In this document: positions 42,331-52,941 of the stretch, piece by piece
Numbering within the stretch: the stretch's first letter is position 1
Layout of the letters: each line of letters opens with the position of its first letter
Source of the DNA: Mycobacterium interjectum
Lineage (GTDB): Bacteria; Actinomycetota; Actinomycetes; Mycobacteriales; Mycobacteriaceae
NCBI GenBank assembly: GCA_002102225.1
Contig: LQPB01000028.1
Location: 124,001 to 188,000, forward strand
Reading direction: 5' to 3'
DNA length: 64,000 bases
Program-made: the position numbers and the translations under genes
Notes under the pieces: generated by a model
The model's database searches: none
What the model saw: the letters and a program-made list of their open reading frames with translations, nothing else
What the model was told of the DNA's origin: nothing

Positions 42331-44370
42331 CTACAGGCCGGTGGGATACGTCTCGGGCGTTTCACCGGCGATCCACAAGCTGGTTACCTCGAGGGGCTCT
42401 AGCGCGCGGGTCTGGTCGATGTGGATCATCGCGTCGAACTGGTCGGCCGGCCGGACGTGGAAGTAGTGGCTCTGCCGCTCCGTTTCGGGCCGGTAGATTA
42501 CGCCGATGGCGCGCCCCAACCGAACCGCGCTGAGCGGGTCGGTGGCGTCGGGGCTGATGAGCGGCGACACGAAAAAAGCGCTCCTGCCCGTCTCGTGCAA
42601 CAGTTCCTCGATGCTGCCGCCCAGCGCCGGGCGCACGACCTTGCGCTCGGCAACGCCGCCCCAGTCGCTGGCGGCGGTCACCGTGCCCGAGTACGTGCTG
42701 AACCCGATCAGGCGCGCGTCGTCGCCATAGCGCTGCCGCGCCAGCTGACCGAGTGTGAGCTGCCCGTCCGCCCATACCTCGGTCGCCCGCGCGTCGCCGA
42801 CATGAGAGTTGTGCGCCCACACCACGATTCGGGCCGACGGCGCATCGCTGTGGCGGTCCAGGTGAGTCAGCAGCGCCTCGAGGGTCTGCGCCATGTGCTT
42901 GTCGCGCAGGTTCCACGAGGTGACGCGCCCGCTGAACATCGCGCGGTAGTACACCTCCGCGTTGCGGACCGTTTGCGCATTCTGCTCGGCGTAGAACAGC
43001 TCATCCTCCGCCAGCAGCCCATCCATGCGCGCATAGGCCAGCGCGTTTCGCTGGATCTCGACCAGCTGCTCGATCGCTTCCTTTTCGCACGACGGGCCGG
43101 CGCCGAATGCCGCCGAAAAGCCATACGCCTGACCGTCATCGGCCGCGGCGTGGTCGAAACAGCCGTAGCGCTCCCGCGCCCGCGCGGCCGCCTTCGGGTC
43201 GATCTTGTCCAGGTAGGCGATGACCTCGCCCATCGACCGGTGCAGGCTATAGAGGTCCAGGCCGTAGAAGCCCGCCTGCCGGCCGTCCGACGCGTGCAAC
43301 CGGTTGTGGGCGCGCAGCCAGTCGACGAAATCGCTGACGACGGTGTTGCGCCACATCCACGCCGGGAAGCGCTCGAATCCGCTCAGCGCCTCGTCGGCGC
43401 TCTTGTCGTCTCCGAGGCCGCGCGCGTAGCGATTGACCCGGTAGGCATCGGGCCAGTCCGCCTCCGCCGCGACGGCGCAAAAGCCCTTCTCCTCGATCAG
43501 CCATTTCGTGATGGCGGCCCGGGCCTCGTAGAACTCGTGTGTCCCGTGGGAGCTTTCGCCGATCAGCACAACGCGTGCGTCGCCGACGAGCTCGTCCAGC
43601 GTCTCGCGCGGCGGCAAACCCTGCGGCGCATCGATGGCGACACCGCGGATTACCTCGGCCGGCGTGCGCGCCGCGGGCCGGCTCACGGCGGCCCCGGTGG
43701 TCGGGGCGGACAGCAGCTGGCGAACCTCGTCGTCGGTGACCTGGCGAAAATCCCAGAACGACTCACCGACGGCCAGGAACGGGGTGGGCATCGAGGCGCA
43801 CACCATGTCGTCGACGAGGCCGGCGAGTTCCCGGCAGGTCGACTCGGGCGCCGCGGGCACGGCGATCACGATGTGCGCGGGCTCGGCTTCCCGCAGCGCC
43901 TGCACCGCCGCGAACATGCTTGCGCCGGTGGCCAACCCGTCGTCGACGAGGATCACGGTCTTGCCGGTCACGTCGACGGGCGGGCGCCCGTCGCGATAGG
44001 CGGCCTCGCGGCGGACCAGCTCGCGACCTTCGCGCTCGGCGATGGCGCGCAACTCCTGCGGGGCGATGCGCAGACCCCGCACGACGTCATCGTTCACGAC
44101 GACGCGGCCGCCGCTCGCCAACGCGCCGACCGCGAACTCCTCGTGGCCGGGGGCGCCGAGCTTGCGCACGATGAAGGCGTCCAGCGGTGCGTGCAGCGCG
44201 GCCGCCACCTCCCACGCGACGGGGACCCCGCCCCGCGCGAGACCCAACACGATGACGTCCCCCCGGTCGCGATAGGCGCCGAGAAGGCTTGCCAAAATCT
44301 GGCCGGCCTCGCGGCGGTCGCGGAACACGCGCCGCGGCGAGCGCCGGGTGGCGTCGGCTGCTCTGGTCAT
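42331..44370 (-). CDS. Phosphoribosyltransferase-erythromycin esterase-like fusion (Rv2030c family)
   Basis: A 679-residue fusion. Residues 15-220 are a type I phosphoribosyltransferase with PRPP loop [13 protein letters not shown] (about 139-151) and [12 protein letters not shown]. Residues about 245-670 are an erythromycin esterase-like domain with [14 protein letters not shown] and [13 protein letters not shown], where His and Glu would be catalytic. The length almost equals Rv2030c (about 681), a DevR-regulon gene. Neither substrate is known, and actual macrolide hydrolysis is not implied. The best DevR box of the window stands 33 bases upstream of ATG 44370. pfkB follows in the same operon. 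Confidence 0.9.
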   Translation of the reverse strand: MTRAADATRRSPRRVFRDRREAGQILASLLGAYRDRGDVIVLGLARGGVPVAWEVAAALHAPLDAFIVRKLGAPGHEEFAVGALASGGRVVVNDDVVRGLRIAPQELRAIAEREGRELVRREAAYRDGRPPVDVTGKTVILVDDGLATGASMFAAVQALREAEPAHIVIAVPAAPESTCRELAGLVDDMVCASMPTPFLAVGESFWDFRQVTDDEVRQLLSAPTTGAAVSRPAARTPAEVIRGVAIDAPQGLPPRETLDELVGDARVVLIGESSHGTHEFYEARAAITKWLIEEKGFCAVAAEADWPDAYRVNRYARGLGDDKSADEALSGFERFPAWMWRNTVVSDFVDWLRAHNRLHASDGRQAGFYGLDLYSLHRSMGEVIAYLDKIDPKAAARARERYGCFDHAAADDGQAYGFSAAFGAGPSCEKEAIEQLVEIQRNALAYARMDGLLAEDELFYAEQNAQTVRNAEVYYRAMFSGRVTSWNLRDKHMAQTLEALLTHLDRHSDAPSARIVVWAHNSHVGDARATEVWADGQLTLGQLARQRYGDDARLIGFSTYSGTVTAASDWGGVAERKVVRPALGGSIEELLHETGRSAFFVSPLISPDATDPLSAVRLGRAIGVIYRPETERQSHYFHVRPADQFDAMIHIDQTRALEPLEVTSLWIAGETPETYPTGL

Positions 44371-44402
44371 AGTCCCATCCGACCAGCCGAGCGTTGGCGG
44401 CG

Positions 44403-44422
44403 ATAGGGACGGAAGTCCCGGC
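44403..44422 (-). promoter_or_regulatory. DevR box upstream of phosphoribosyltransferase-esterase/pfkB operon
   Basis: ATAGGGACGGAAGTCCCGGC contains GGGAC-GGAA-GTCCC, a perfect inverted pair of the DevR half-sites. It is the strongest site in the window and lies 33 bases before ATG 44370. Confidence 0.8.
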
Positions 44423-44449
44423 GTCGCGGGTCGTTCGTCGCCGCGTTCG

Positions 44450-44704
44450 CTAGTCGGAAAGCCGCGCCCGAGCGGCGATGTAGGCCATGACGCGGTCGAG
44501 GATCAGGTCGTAGGTGTCGCCGTCTTCGACGAGGCGGACCAGTCCCTCCCGGCGCAGAAAACCGTCCAGGCGGCGATCCAGCGGCCAATCGGCGTAGTCG
44601 TCGTCGGCATAGGGTGAATGCAAGAACTGCCACGCCAGCGCGTCGACGTCGCCGTCGGTCAAGAGCGGCGGACCGCTTGGCAGAGACGTCATTTCAGTGG
44701 CCAT
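44450..44704 (-). CDS. Small hypothetical protein in the Acg/DUF1918 operon
   Basis: An 84-residue acidic protein ([45 protein letters not shown], then a helix [16 protein letters not shown]). No signal or membrane part. The alternating pattern looks like a small winged-helix or helical domain, but no family is recognised. ATG 44704 (AAGGA 9 bases before) overlaps the end of the DUF1918 gene by 11 bases; ATG 44692 is an alternative directly after that stop. Position and strand make it the third gene of a nitroreductase-DUF1918 operon. Confidence 0.62.
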   Translation of the reverse strand: MATEMTSLPSGPPLLTDGDVDALAWQFLHSPYADDDYADWPLDRRLDGFLRREGLVRLVEDGDTYDLILDRVMAYIAARARLSD

Positions 44705-44963
44705 GGGCGTGATCCTTGATGGCCGTTTGCACCGCGGCGAACCGTGACCGCGCCCGTTCGTCGGCGGCCCGTTGCTCGGCCGCGGTGACGACGATCGCGT
44801 CGGGGCCCGGGTAGACCATCGCCTGTTCGTCCGTGTCAAGCCACCGAACCTGGTACGGCGGCTCACCTTCGGGCGAATGCACCCCGGTGATCAGCCCGCG
44901 CACGTCCCGGCGGCCGATCGCGCCGCTCTTGATCACCAGCCAGTCCCCGACGGTGGCCTTCAT
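44694..44963 (-). CDS. DUF1918 protein, Rv0569-like
   Basis: An 89-residue protein closely like Rv0569/Rv2302 of M. tuberculosis. Shared stretches are MKATVGDWLVIKSG, RRDVRGLITGV, PPYQVRWLDTD and PGPDAIVVTAAEQRAADERA. The fold is a small SH3-like barrel with a C-terminal helix. Rv0569 belongs to the DevR regulon; its action is unknown, with nucleic-acid binding as one proposal. Its start overlaps the stop of the nitroreductase gene by 4 bases (ATGA type), so the two are co-translated. Confidence 0.88.
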   Translation of the reverse strand: MKATVGDWLVIKSGAIGRRDVRGLITGVHSPEGEPPYQVRWLDTDEQAMVYPGPDAIVVTAAEQRAADERARSRFAAVQTAIKDHAHGH

Positions 44964-45949
44964 GGCCGGCGGATCTCCAGCACGTCGGTCAACGGCCGCC
45001 GCGGGGTGGGCTTGGGAGCCAACTCCCCCTCGGGCTCGATGCCGACCCGGACCAGAACCTGGGGCACCGCCGCGGGACGGCCCGTGAGATCGGCGATGAT
45101 GTCGCGGCTGGACACCAGCTCCGTGAGGTGCGTGACCGGACAGGTGGCCAGCCCGGCCATCGTGCACTCCAGCAGGACCGCCGAAAGCGCCGCACCGCAG
45201 TTCAGCGCGTCGGCGCGGGTGTCCCGCGGCGTGGACAGCACCAAGACCTTCGCCTGGTCGTAGGTTCCCGCGGAGCTGCGCTCGTCCGACGGGTCGATGG
45301 GGAACCGGCGGTTGACGTCGACCCGCCGGGCGTCCGACTGGGAGACGAGCGCGTTGTCGGGTATGCCCTCCGCCTCCCGCAACGGCGATGTCCACCAAAG
45401 CAATTCATGCTGGTACGAATCGTCATAGCGGCGCAACGAATCGGTGAGCCGCGATGCGTCGGCCAATTGAGGTCGTGCGTTGTCGGTCAGCACGTCGAGG
45501 AAAACCGCATCCTCGTCGAAAGCGCTCCGCAGTACGGGTTCGAACGATCCCCAATGCTGGGGGGCGCCAAACGGCAACCGGTTGGTCCGGCGATGCCGTA
45601 TCGCATCGGCGCGGTCCCGCCGCGCCTGCGGCACGAAGTCGACCGCGGCGAAGTCGACCGACGCGAGGTGGTCGAGGTTGTTGGGGTTGGGAAAGGGATC
45701 GACGTTGGTGTCCCAGCCCGCCGCGGCCATCGCGACCCGGAAGTGATCGAGTGCGGCGCCACAGCTGATGATCGCCTCGCGGCCGGACCGATCGGTCGCG
45801 GTGACCGTGCGATCGGGGTCGACGAACAGATCGACGCTCGTGTTGCCCGCAACCCAGCGCCAGGGCTGGATGTTGTGCAGGGAGGGAGCTCGGCATGCCA
45901 GCTCCACCGCGCCGGTGATCACGCCGAGGTCCACCATCGTCTGGGTCAT
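44960..45949 (-). CDS. acg: Acg-type nitroreductase family protein
   Basis: A 329-residue Acg-family protein: CRAPSLHNIQPWRW, AIISCGAALDHFRVAMA, RHRRTNRLPFGAP, LLECTMAGLATCPVTHL. In M. tuberculosis acg (Rv2032) adjoins hspX and the Rv2030c-pfkB operon, and this gene sits at the same relative place, though hspX is missing here. ATG 45949 is used because AGGA stands 9 bases before it; GTG 45961 is too close to that site. A DevR box lies 55 bases upstream. The operon continues with the Rv0569-like gene. It is assigned acg by position and family, not by full comparison with the other three paralogues. Confidence 0.8.
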   Translation of the reverse strand: MTQTMVDLGVITGAVELACRAPSLHNIQPWRWVAGNTSVDLFVDPDRTVTATDRSGREAIISCGAALDHFRVAMAAAGWDTNVDPFPNPNNLDHLASVDFAAVDFVPQARRDRADAIRHRRTNRLPFGAPQHWGSFEPVLRSAFDEDAVFLDVLTDNARPQLADASRLTDSLRRYDDSYQHELLWWTSPLREAEGIPDNALVSQSDARRVDVNRRFPIDPSDERSSAGTYDQAKVLVLSTPRDTRADALNCGAALSAVLLECTMAGLATCPVTHLTELVSSRDIIADLTGRPAAVPQVLVRVGIEPEGELAPKPTPRRPLTDVLEIRRP

Positions 45950-46003
45950 TCGCTCACTCACTTCCTGTCCCAGGTCGACCCTCGGGCATGGGCACGCCGG
46001 GCG

Positions 46004-46023
46004 CCAGGGTCCTTGGTCCCCTG
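46004..46023 (-). promoter_or_regulatory. DevR box upstream of acg operon
   Basis: CCAGGGTCCTTGGTCCCCTG matches GGG-N-C..TT-N-GTCCC-S of the DevR consensus and is nearly palindromic. It lies 55 bases before the ATG at 45949 and 120 bases from the divergent acetyl-CoA synthetase gene. Confidence 0.7.
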
Positions 46024-46061
46024 CGCCACGTCATTGGGCCCGGGTGCGTTCGTCGGTCTCA

Positions 46062-46081
46062 TTGATGACTTTTGTCTCTAT
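46062..46081 (+). promoter_or_regulatory. Second, weaker DevR box before the acetyl-CoA synthetase-PDH operon
   Basis: TTGATGACTTTTGTCTCTAT keeps GACTTT-N-GTC-N-C of the consensus, but the outer GGG and CCC are imperfect. It lies 62 bases before the ATG at 46143. With the box at 46004 it would make a two-site divergent promoter. Confidence 0.45.
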
Positions 46082-46142
46082 TGCGGCATCGGGGCCCGGC
46101 AAACGATGGGGATGCCCCTAGGCGAGAAGAAAAGGGCCCCCC

Positions 46143-47938
<1,796 letters not shown>

Positions 47939-47942
<4 letters not shown>

Positions 47943-48916
47943 GCGATACCAAGCTGGCCCACGAGCTGCTGTCGGACATGGTCCGAGTGCGCCGCATGGA
48001 AGAGAAATGCGCGGAACTGTACAGCGCGGCCAAGATTCGCGGGTTCCTGCACCTCTACGTCGGCGAGGAGGCCGTCGCCGCGGGGTCGCTGCGCGCGCTG
48101 GCCGACGACGACGCGGTGGTCGCTACCTACCGTGAGCACGCGCACGCGCTGCTGCGCGGCATCCCGATGACCTCGATCATGGCCGAGATGTTCGGCAAGC
48201 AGGAGGGCTGCTCGCGCGGCCGCGGCGGGTCAATGCACCTGTTCGACGCGTCCAAGCGGTTCTATGGCGGTAACGCGATCGTCGCCGGCGGCCTGCCGCT
48301 CGCCGTGGGCATCGCGCTGGCCGACGCCATGCTGCAGCAGAAACGGGTGACGGCCTGCTATTTCGGCGACGGCGCGGTGGCCGAGGGCGCGTTTCACGAG
48401 TCGCTGAACATGGCCGCGCTGTGGAACCTGCCGGTGCTGTTCTGTTGCGAGAACAACCTTTACGCGATGGGCACCGCGCTGGACCGGGCGCAGTCGCAGA
48501 CCGACCTCACCGTCAAGGCCGCGTCGTACCGCGTTCCCACGATGGCCGTCGACGGCATGGATGTCGAGGCGTGCCACGTCGCCGCGCAACAGGGCGTCGA
48601 CCACGTCCGCGACACCGGCGGGCCCTTTTTCATCGAGTTCCGCACCTACCGGTTCCGGGCGCATTCGATGTTCGACCCCGAGCTGTACCGGGACAAGGCC
48701 GAGGTCGAAAAGTGGCGCGAGCGCGACCCGATCCGGTCGTTCACCGACAAGTGCCTCGGCGACGGCACGCTCTCGGAGACCGACGTGCGGGATATCGAAG
48801 ACTCGGCCGCCGCCGAGATCGAGGCCGCGGTGGCGTTCGCCGAGGCCGGAACATGGGAGGACATCGCGGATCTCGAACGCGACGTCCTCACCCCGGGAGC
48901 GGAGGCGACGCGATGA
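47939..48916 (+). CDS. Pyruvate dehydrogenase E1 alpha subunit
   Basis: A 325-residue TPP-dependent 2-oxoacid dehydrogenase alpha subunit. It has [16 protein letters not shown] and the TPP/Mg motif [19 protein letters not shown] ending in CENN. The phosphorylation-loop region [11 protein letters not shown] is typical of pyruvate-specific E1 alpha. With E1 beta it decarboxylates pyruvate and loads acetyl on lipoyl-E2. Acetoin dehydrogenase is the closest alternative because of size; no acetoin gene accompanies it. ATG overlaps the previous stop by 4 bases, and its own stop overlaps the E1 beta ATG by 4 bases. Confidence 0.85.
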
Positions 48917-49899
48917 AGACGACGAAGACCACCTACCGCACCGCCGTCCACGACGCGATGCGTGATGCGCTGCGCGACGACCCGCGCGTCGTGCTGATGG
49001 GAGAGGACGTCGGGCGGTACGGCGGAACGTACGCAGCATCCAAAGGCCTGCTGGAGGAATTCGGTCCCGAGCGAGTGCGCGACACCCCGCTGTCGGAACT
49101 GGGTTTCGTCGGGATCGGAATCGGCGCCGCGCTGGGCGGATTGCGCCCGATCGTCGAAGTCATGACGGTGAACTTCAGCCTGCTGGCGCTCGACCAGATC
49201 GTCAATACCGCTGCGGCCCTTCGCCACATGTCGGGCGGGCAGTTCTCCGTTCCGCTCGTCGTCCGGATGGCCACGGGCGCGGGACGCCAGCTCGCCGCCC
49301 AGCACTCGCACAGCCTGGAGCCGTGGTACGCCCACATCCCGGGCATCAAGGTGCTGGCCCCGGCCACCGTCGAGGACGCCTACGGCATGCTGGGCCCCGC
49401 GCTGGCCGATCCGGACCCCGTGGTGATCTTCGAACACGTCCAGCTCTACAACACCTCGTCCGACACCGAGGCCCTCGGGCCCACCGACATCTGCCGGGCG
49501 GCCGTCCGTCGCGGCGGCACCGATGTGACGGTGGCGGCCTACGGCGGCTCGCTGTGGAAGGCGCTGGACGCTGCAAACGAGTTGTCCCTGGCCGGAATCG
49601 ACTGCGAGGTCATCGATCTGCGCGTCCTGCGGCCCCTCGACGAGGACACCATCCTCGAATCGGTGCGCAAGACGCATCGCCTCGTCGTCGTCGACGAGGC
49701 TTGGCGCAGCGGCAGTCTGGCCGCGGAGATCAGCGCGCGCGTCGTGGAGGGCGCGTTCTACGACCTGGACGCGCCCATCGCCCGGGTGTGCAGCGCCGAG
49801 GTCCCCATGCCGTACGCGAAGCACCTGGAACAGGCGGCCCTGCCGCAAACCGCGCAGATCGTCGCCGCCGTCCAGAATCTCTTCGGTGAACGGCAATGA
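48913..49899 (+). CDS. Pyruvate dehydrogenase E1 beta subunit
   Basis: A 328-residue beta subunit with [20 protein letters not shown], the family Glu-containing [38 protein letters not shown] and the C-terminal transketolase segment [18 protein letters not shown]. It completes the alpha2-beta2 E1. It overlaps E1 alpha at its start and E2 at its end (each ATGA), so the five genes appear to be translationally coupled. GGAGGCGACG stands just before the ATG. Confidence 0.87.
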   Translation: MKTTKTTYRTAVHDAMRDALRDDPRVVLMGEDVGRYGGTYAASKGLLEEFGPERVRDTPLSELGFVGIGIGAALGGLRPIVEVMTVNFSLLALDQIVNTAAALRHMSGGQFSVPLVVRMATGAGRQLAAQHSHSLEPWYAHIPGIKVLAPATVEDAYGMLGPALADPDPVVIFEHVQLYNTSSDTEALGPTDICRAAVRRGGTDVTVAAYGGSLWKALDAANELSLAGIDCEVIDLRVLRPLDEDTILESVRKTHRLVVVDEAWRSGSLAAEISARVVEGAFYDLDAPIARVCSAEVPMPYAKHLEQAALPQTAQIVAAVQNLFGERQ

Positions 49900-51122
49900 T
49901 CGAATTCACGATGCCGGCGCTGGGCGCCGACATGGACGAGGGCACGCTCAACGAGTGGCTGGTCAAGCCCGGCGACAAGATCGCCCGCGGCCAGATCGTG
50001 GCGGTCGTCGAGACCACCAAGGCCGCGGTGGAAGTCGAATGCTGGCAGGAGGGGACGGTCAGCGAACTGCTCGTTCCGGTCGGTGAAACCGTCCAAGTGG
50101 GAGCCCCGTTGGCGACGCTGCTGGCCCCGGGCGAGAAGGCGGAAAAGCGGGCCGGGAAGCCCCGGCCGTCGGCGAGTGCCGGCACCACGCCGTCGGCGGC
50201 GCCGCCCAAGCCACACATGGCCGTCACCTCCCCCGGCGCACCGCAACATCGCCGCTGGATCTCACCCGCGGCGCGCCGCCTCGCCCAATCGCTGCACGTC
50301 GACGTCGACGCGGTGAGCGGCACCGGTCCGCAGGGCGCCGTCACCATCAGCGACGTGGAGCACGCGGCCGCCAGCCTCGCGCACGCGGCCGCCGAGGAAC
50401 GCGCCGCGAAACCGGCCCCCGAGACCCCGGCCAAGACCAAGCCGGCCGACCGCGCGGCGCTGATGCGAAAGTCGATCGCGGCGGCGATGAGCCGGTCCAA
50501 GCGAGAGATCCCGCACTATTACCTCGCCGACGAGATCGTGCTGGAGAACGCGCTCACCTGGCTGACCACCCGCAACGCGCAGCGCTCCATCGACGAGCGC
50601 GTGCTGCCGGCCGTCCTGCTGCTGAAGGCGGTGGGCGTCGCCGCGCAGCGCTTCGGCGAGTTCAACGGGTTTTGGCGGGACGACGGGTTCCAGCCCGGTA
50701 CCGGGGTCCATGTCGGGGTCGGGATCTCGCTGCGCGGCGGCGGACTCGTCGCCCCGGCCATCCACGACGTCCCGGAGAAGAAGCTCGACGAGTTGATGGA
50801 CGATCTCACGGATCTGGTAGCGCGGGCGCGCTCCTTCTCACTGCGGAGTTCCGAGATGTCGGATCCGACCATTACGGTCACCAACCTCGGTGACCAAGGC
50901 GTCGATGCGGTGTTCGGCGTCATCTACCCACCGCAGGTCGCGCTGGTCGGTTTCGGGCAACCGGCCCAGCGCGTCTGGGTCATCGACGGCGGGATCCGGG
51001 TTGTCACCACCGTGCAAGCCACGCTCGCCGCGGACCATCGCGCCAGCGACGGTCACCGGGGCGCGTTGTTCCTGAAAGCCATCAACGAGCTGCTCCAGCA
51101 GCCCGACCTCTTGGAGAAGTGA
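49896..51122 (+). CDS. Dihydrolipoamide acetyltransferase (E2)
   Basis: A 408-residue E2. One lipoyl domain (1-78) carries Lys42 in [11 protein letters not shown] Pro/Ala linker follows, then a peripheral-subunit-binding domain (about 118-155; [19 protein letters not shown]) and the catalytic domain (about 185-408). The active site reads DHRASDGH: His381 and Asp385 keep the CAT-like catalysis, though the usual DHRVVDG is altered. It transfers acetyl from lipoyl to CoA. No dihydrolipoamide dehydrogenase (E3) is in the operon, so E3 must come from elsewhere. Confidence 0.88.
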   Translation: MIEFTMPALGADMDEGTLNEWLVKPGDKIARGQIVAVVETTKAAVEVECWQEGTVSELLVPVGETVQVGAPLATLLAPGEKAEKRAGKPRPSASAGTTPSAAPPKPHMAVTSPGAPQHRRWISPAARRLAQSLHVDVDAVSGTGPQGAVTISDVEHAAASLAHAAAEERAAKPAPETPAKTKPADRAALMRKSIAAAMSRSKREIPHYYLADEIVLENALTWLTTRNAQRSIDERVLPAVLLLKAVGVAAQRFGEFNGFWRDDGFQPGTGVHVGVGISLRGGGLVAPAIHDVPEKKLDELMDDLTDLVARARSFSLRSSEMSDPTITVTNLGDQGVDAVFGVIYPPQVALVGFGQPAQRVWVIDGGIRVVTTVQATLAADHRASDGHRGALFLKAINELLQQPDLLEK

Positions 51123-51129
51123 GTTCACC

Positions 51130-51384
51130 ATGACGACGACGAACGAAGACACCCGTTCGGTGGTGCTGTCGGTGCTGACCACCATCGCCCCCGAAGTCGA
51201 GCCGGACGACATCCGCGACGACGTCCTGCTGCGCGACCAGGTCGACCTCGATTCGATGGACTGGCTGAGCTTTCTGCGCGGCATCCACCGCCGGCTGCAC
51301 GTGGACATCCCCGAATCGGACTACGCGTCGCTGCGGACGTTGGCCGACGTCGTCGGCTATGTCGAGAAGAACGCCTCGGCGTAG
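51130..51384 (+). CDS. Acyl carrier protein
   Basis: An 84-residue acidic four-helix carrier. The phosphopantetheine site is Ser42 in DLDSMDWLSF, and I-P-E-S-D-Y at the start of helix III fits the fold. It starts 7 bases after the E2 stop, so it is in the same operon. An ACP in a PDH operon is unusual: it could take acetyl or a longer chain towards lipoate supply for E2, or towards the DevR-linked KAS III enzymes. Neither is shown by the sequence. Confidence 0.82.
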   Translation: MTTTNEDTRSVVLSVLTTIAPEVEPDDIRDDVLLRDQVDLDSMDWLSFLRGIHRRLHVDIPESDYASLRTLADVVGYVEKNASA

Positions 51385-51413
51385 GCCGTTTGGCATCCGA
51401 ATGGCCCCCGCTG

Positions 51414-51433
51414 AGCGGGACGAACGACCCTGG
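51414..51433 (+). promoter_or_regulatory. DevR box upstream of nitroreductase gene 51467
   Basis: AGCGGGACGAACGACCCTGG has GGGAC in the first half and G-N-CCC in the second, spaced as in the DevR consensus. It ends 33 bases before ATG 51467. Confidence 0.6.
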
Positions 51434-51466
51434 CCACCCACCCCGATGACGCCTACCTTCGATGTT

Positions 51467-52444
51467 ATGAACGCGACCCCGGACGCCGAGACCCTGAAAA
51501 GGGCGGTGCAGCTCGCGTGCCGGGCTCCGTCGGTGCACAACAGCCAGCCCTGGCGGTGGGTGGTCGAGGACGGGGCTCTGCAACTTTTCGTCGACCGCGA
51601 CCGCACGGTGCCGGGCACCGACCCGTCCGGTCGGGAGGCCATCCTCAGCTGTGGCGCCGCGCTGGATCACGTTCGGGTCGCCATGCTCGCCGCGGGTTGG
51701 GGCGCACAGACCGAACGATTTCCCAACCCCGATGACCCGAACCATCTGGCGAGGATCGAATTCAGTCCGGTCGAGCACGTCACCGGCGCGCAGCGCGATC
51801 GCGCCAATGCGATCCTGCACCGGCGGACCGACCGGCTTCCGATGGGGGAGCCCACCTATTGGAGCCTCTTCGAGCCGGTCGTGCGCGGCACGCTTGACGA
51901 GGACGTCGTGACGCTCGACGTGCTCGCCGACGAACAGCGACCCAGGCTGGCCCAGGCCTCCCAGCTCACCGAAGCGCTGCGTCGCGACGACGCGTCCTAT
52001 CGCACCGAACTCGAGTGGTGGACTTCGCCGTTCGCGTCGCACGCGGGCGTGCCGCCACGCGCGCTGCTGTCCGACAAGGAAAGCGGCCGGGTGGACGTGG
52101 CGCGCGAATTCCCGGTCAGGACCCACGCGGATCGGCGTCCCGAGGTCGCGGTGGACTGGTCGAAAATCATGGTGCTGTCCACCCCGCAGGACACCCGGGA
52201 AGACGTGTTGCGTTGCGGTGAAGCGTTGTCGAACGTGTTACTGGAGTGCACGATGGCCTTCCTGGCGACCTGCACCCTGACCCACCTGGTCGAGCTGGAC
52301 GAAAGCCGCGACATCGTGCGCGGCATGCTCGCCGGCGGCGGCCACCCGCAGGTGCTGATCCGGGTGGGCATAGCGCCGCCGATGGAGGCCGTTCCCCCGC
52401 CCACCCCCCGGCGCGCGCCGAGCGCCGTCTTGCAGATCCGCTAG
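51467..52444 (+). CDS. Acg-type nitroreductase family protein
   Basis: A 325-residue member of the Acg family: CRAPSVHNSQPWRW, AILSCGAALDHVRVAM, LHRRTDRLPMGEP, LLECTMAFLATCTLTHL. ATG 51467 is chosen as the first codon of family sequence; no good ribosome site stands before it, and it lies 33 bases after a DevR box, so a leaderless or near-leaderless mRNA is possible. ATG 51446 is an alternative. It follows the PDH-ACP operon by 82 bases on the same strand and is followed by the PNPOx-like gene 61 bases later. Confidence 0.87.
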   Translation: MNATPDAETLKRAVQLACRAPSVHNSQPWRWVVEDGALQLFVDRDRTVPGTDPSGREAILSCGAALDHVRVAMLAAGWGAQTERFPNPDDPNHLARIEFSPVEHVTGAQRDRANAILHRRTDRLPMGEPTYWSLFEPVVRGTLDEDVVTLDVLADEQRPRLAQASQLTEALRRDDASYRTELEWWTSPFASHAGVPPRALLSDKESGRVDVAREFPVRTHADRRPEVAVDWSKIMVLSTPQDTREDVLRCGEALSNVLLECTMAFLATCTLTHLVELDESRDIVRGMLAGGGHPQVLIRVGIAPPMEAVPPPTPRRAPSAVLQIR

Positions 52445-52505
52445 CTACACTGGCACGAACCGCCAAGTGGTTGAAGAACTTTGATCCGCCGAAGAAGGGT
52501 GGCCG

Positions 52506-52940
52506 ATGTCCGGGACCGATGATGTGGTGACCATCCTGCCGGTGCACGAATGCTGGGACCTGATGGGCGGAGTCACGCTGGGACGATTGGTCACCAGCGT
52601 GGACGGCCATCCCGAGATCTTCCCCGTCAACTATGCGGTCCAGAACCGCACCGTGCTGTTTCGCACCGCCGAGGGCACCAAGCTGGTCAGCACCGCCATC
52701 AACAACCGCGTGTTGTTCGAGGTCGACGACCACAACGTCGCGGAGGGCTGGAGCGTCATCGTCAAGGGCCGGGCGCGCTCGCTGCGCACCAGCGAGCAGA
52801 TCGAGGAAGCCGAACGCGCCCAGCTGCTGCCGTGGACATCGACCGAGAAGACCCACTACGTGCGGGTGATACCCGAGATGGTCACCGGCCGCCGGTTCCG
52901 GTTCGGCCCGCCGCTGCTGGGCAGCCGCGAGCGCGCCTGA
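52506..52940 (+). CDS. Pyridoxamine 5'-phosphate oxidase-family flavin/F420-binding protein (Rv3129-like)
   Basis: A 144-residue split-barrel protein. Recognisable stretches are LGRLVTSVDGHPEIFPVNY, VLFRTAEGTKL, VLFEVDD and GWSVIVKGRARSL. Members bind FMN or F420 and reduce or degrade small molecules; the fold alone does not tell which. Rv3129 of M. tuberculosis has this form and is in the DevR regulon beside Tgs1 and Acg-like genes. GAAGAAGGGTGG precedes ATG 52506. Its stop is almost adjacent to the stop of the convergent DUF2156 gene (52942). Confidence 0.82.
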   Translation: MSGTDDVVTILPVHECWDLMGGVTLGRLVTSVDGHPEIFPVNYAVQNRTVLFRTAEGTKLVSTAINNRVLFEVDDHNVAEGWSVIVKGRARSLRTSEQIEEAERAQLLPWTSTEKTHYVRVIPEMVTGRRFRFGPPLLGSRERA

Positions 52941-52941
52941 G

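Noticed and set aside
44418..44452. A third, partial copy of the dispersed repeat (inverted) near the 84-residue gene
   Set aside because: Only short CG-rich blocks such as CGGCGTCGCGGGTCG are shared and they overlap the DevR box region. The similarity is too short to call.
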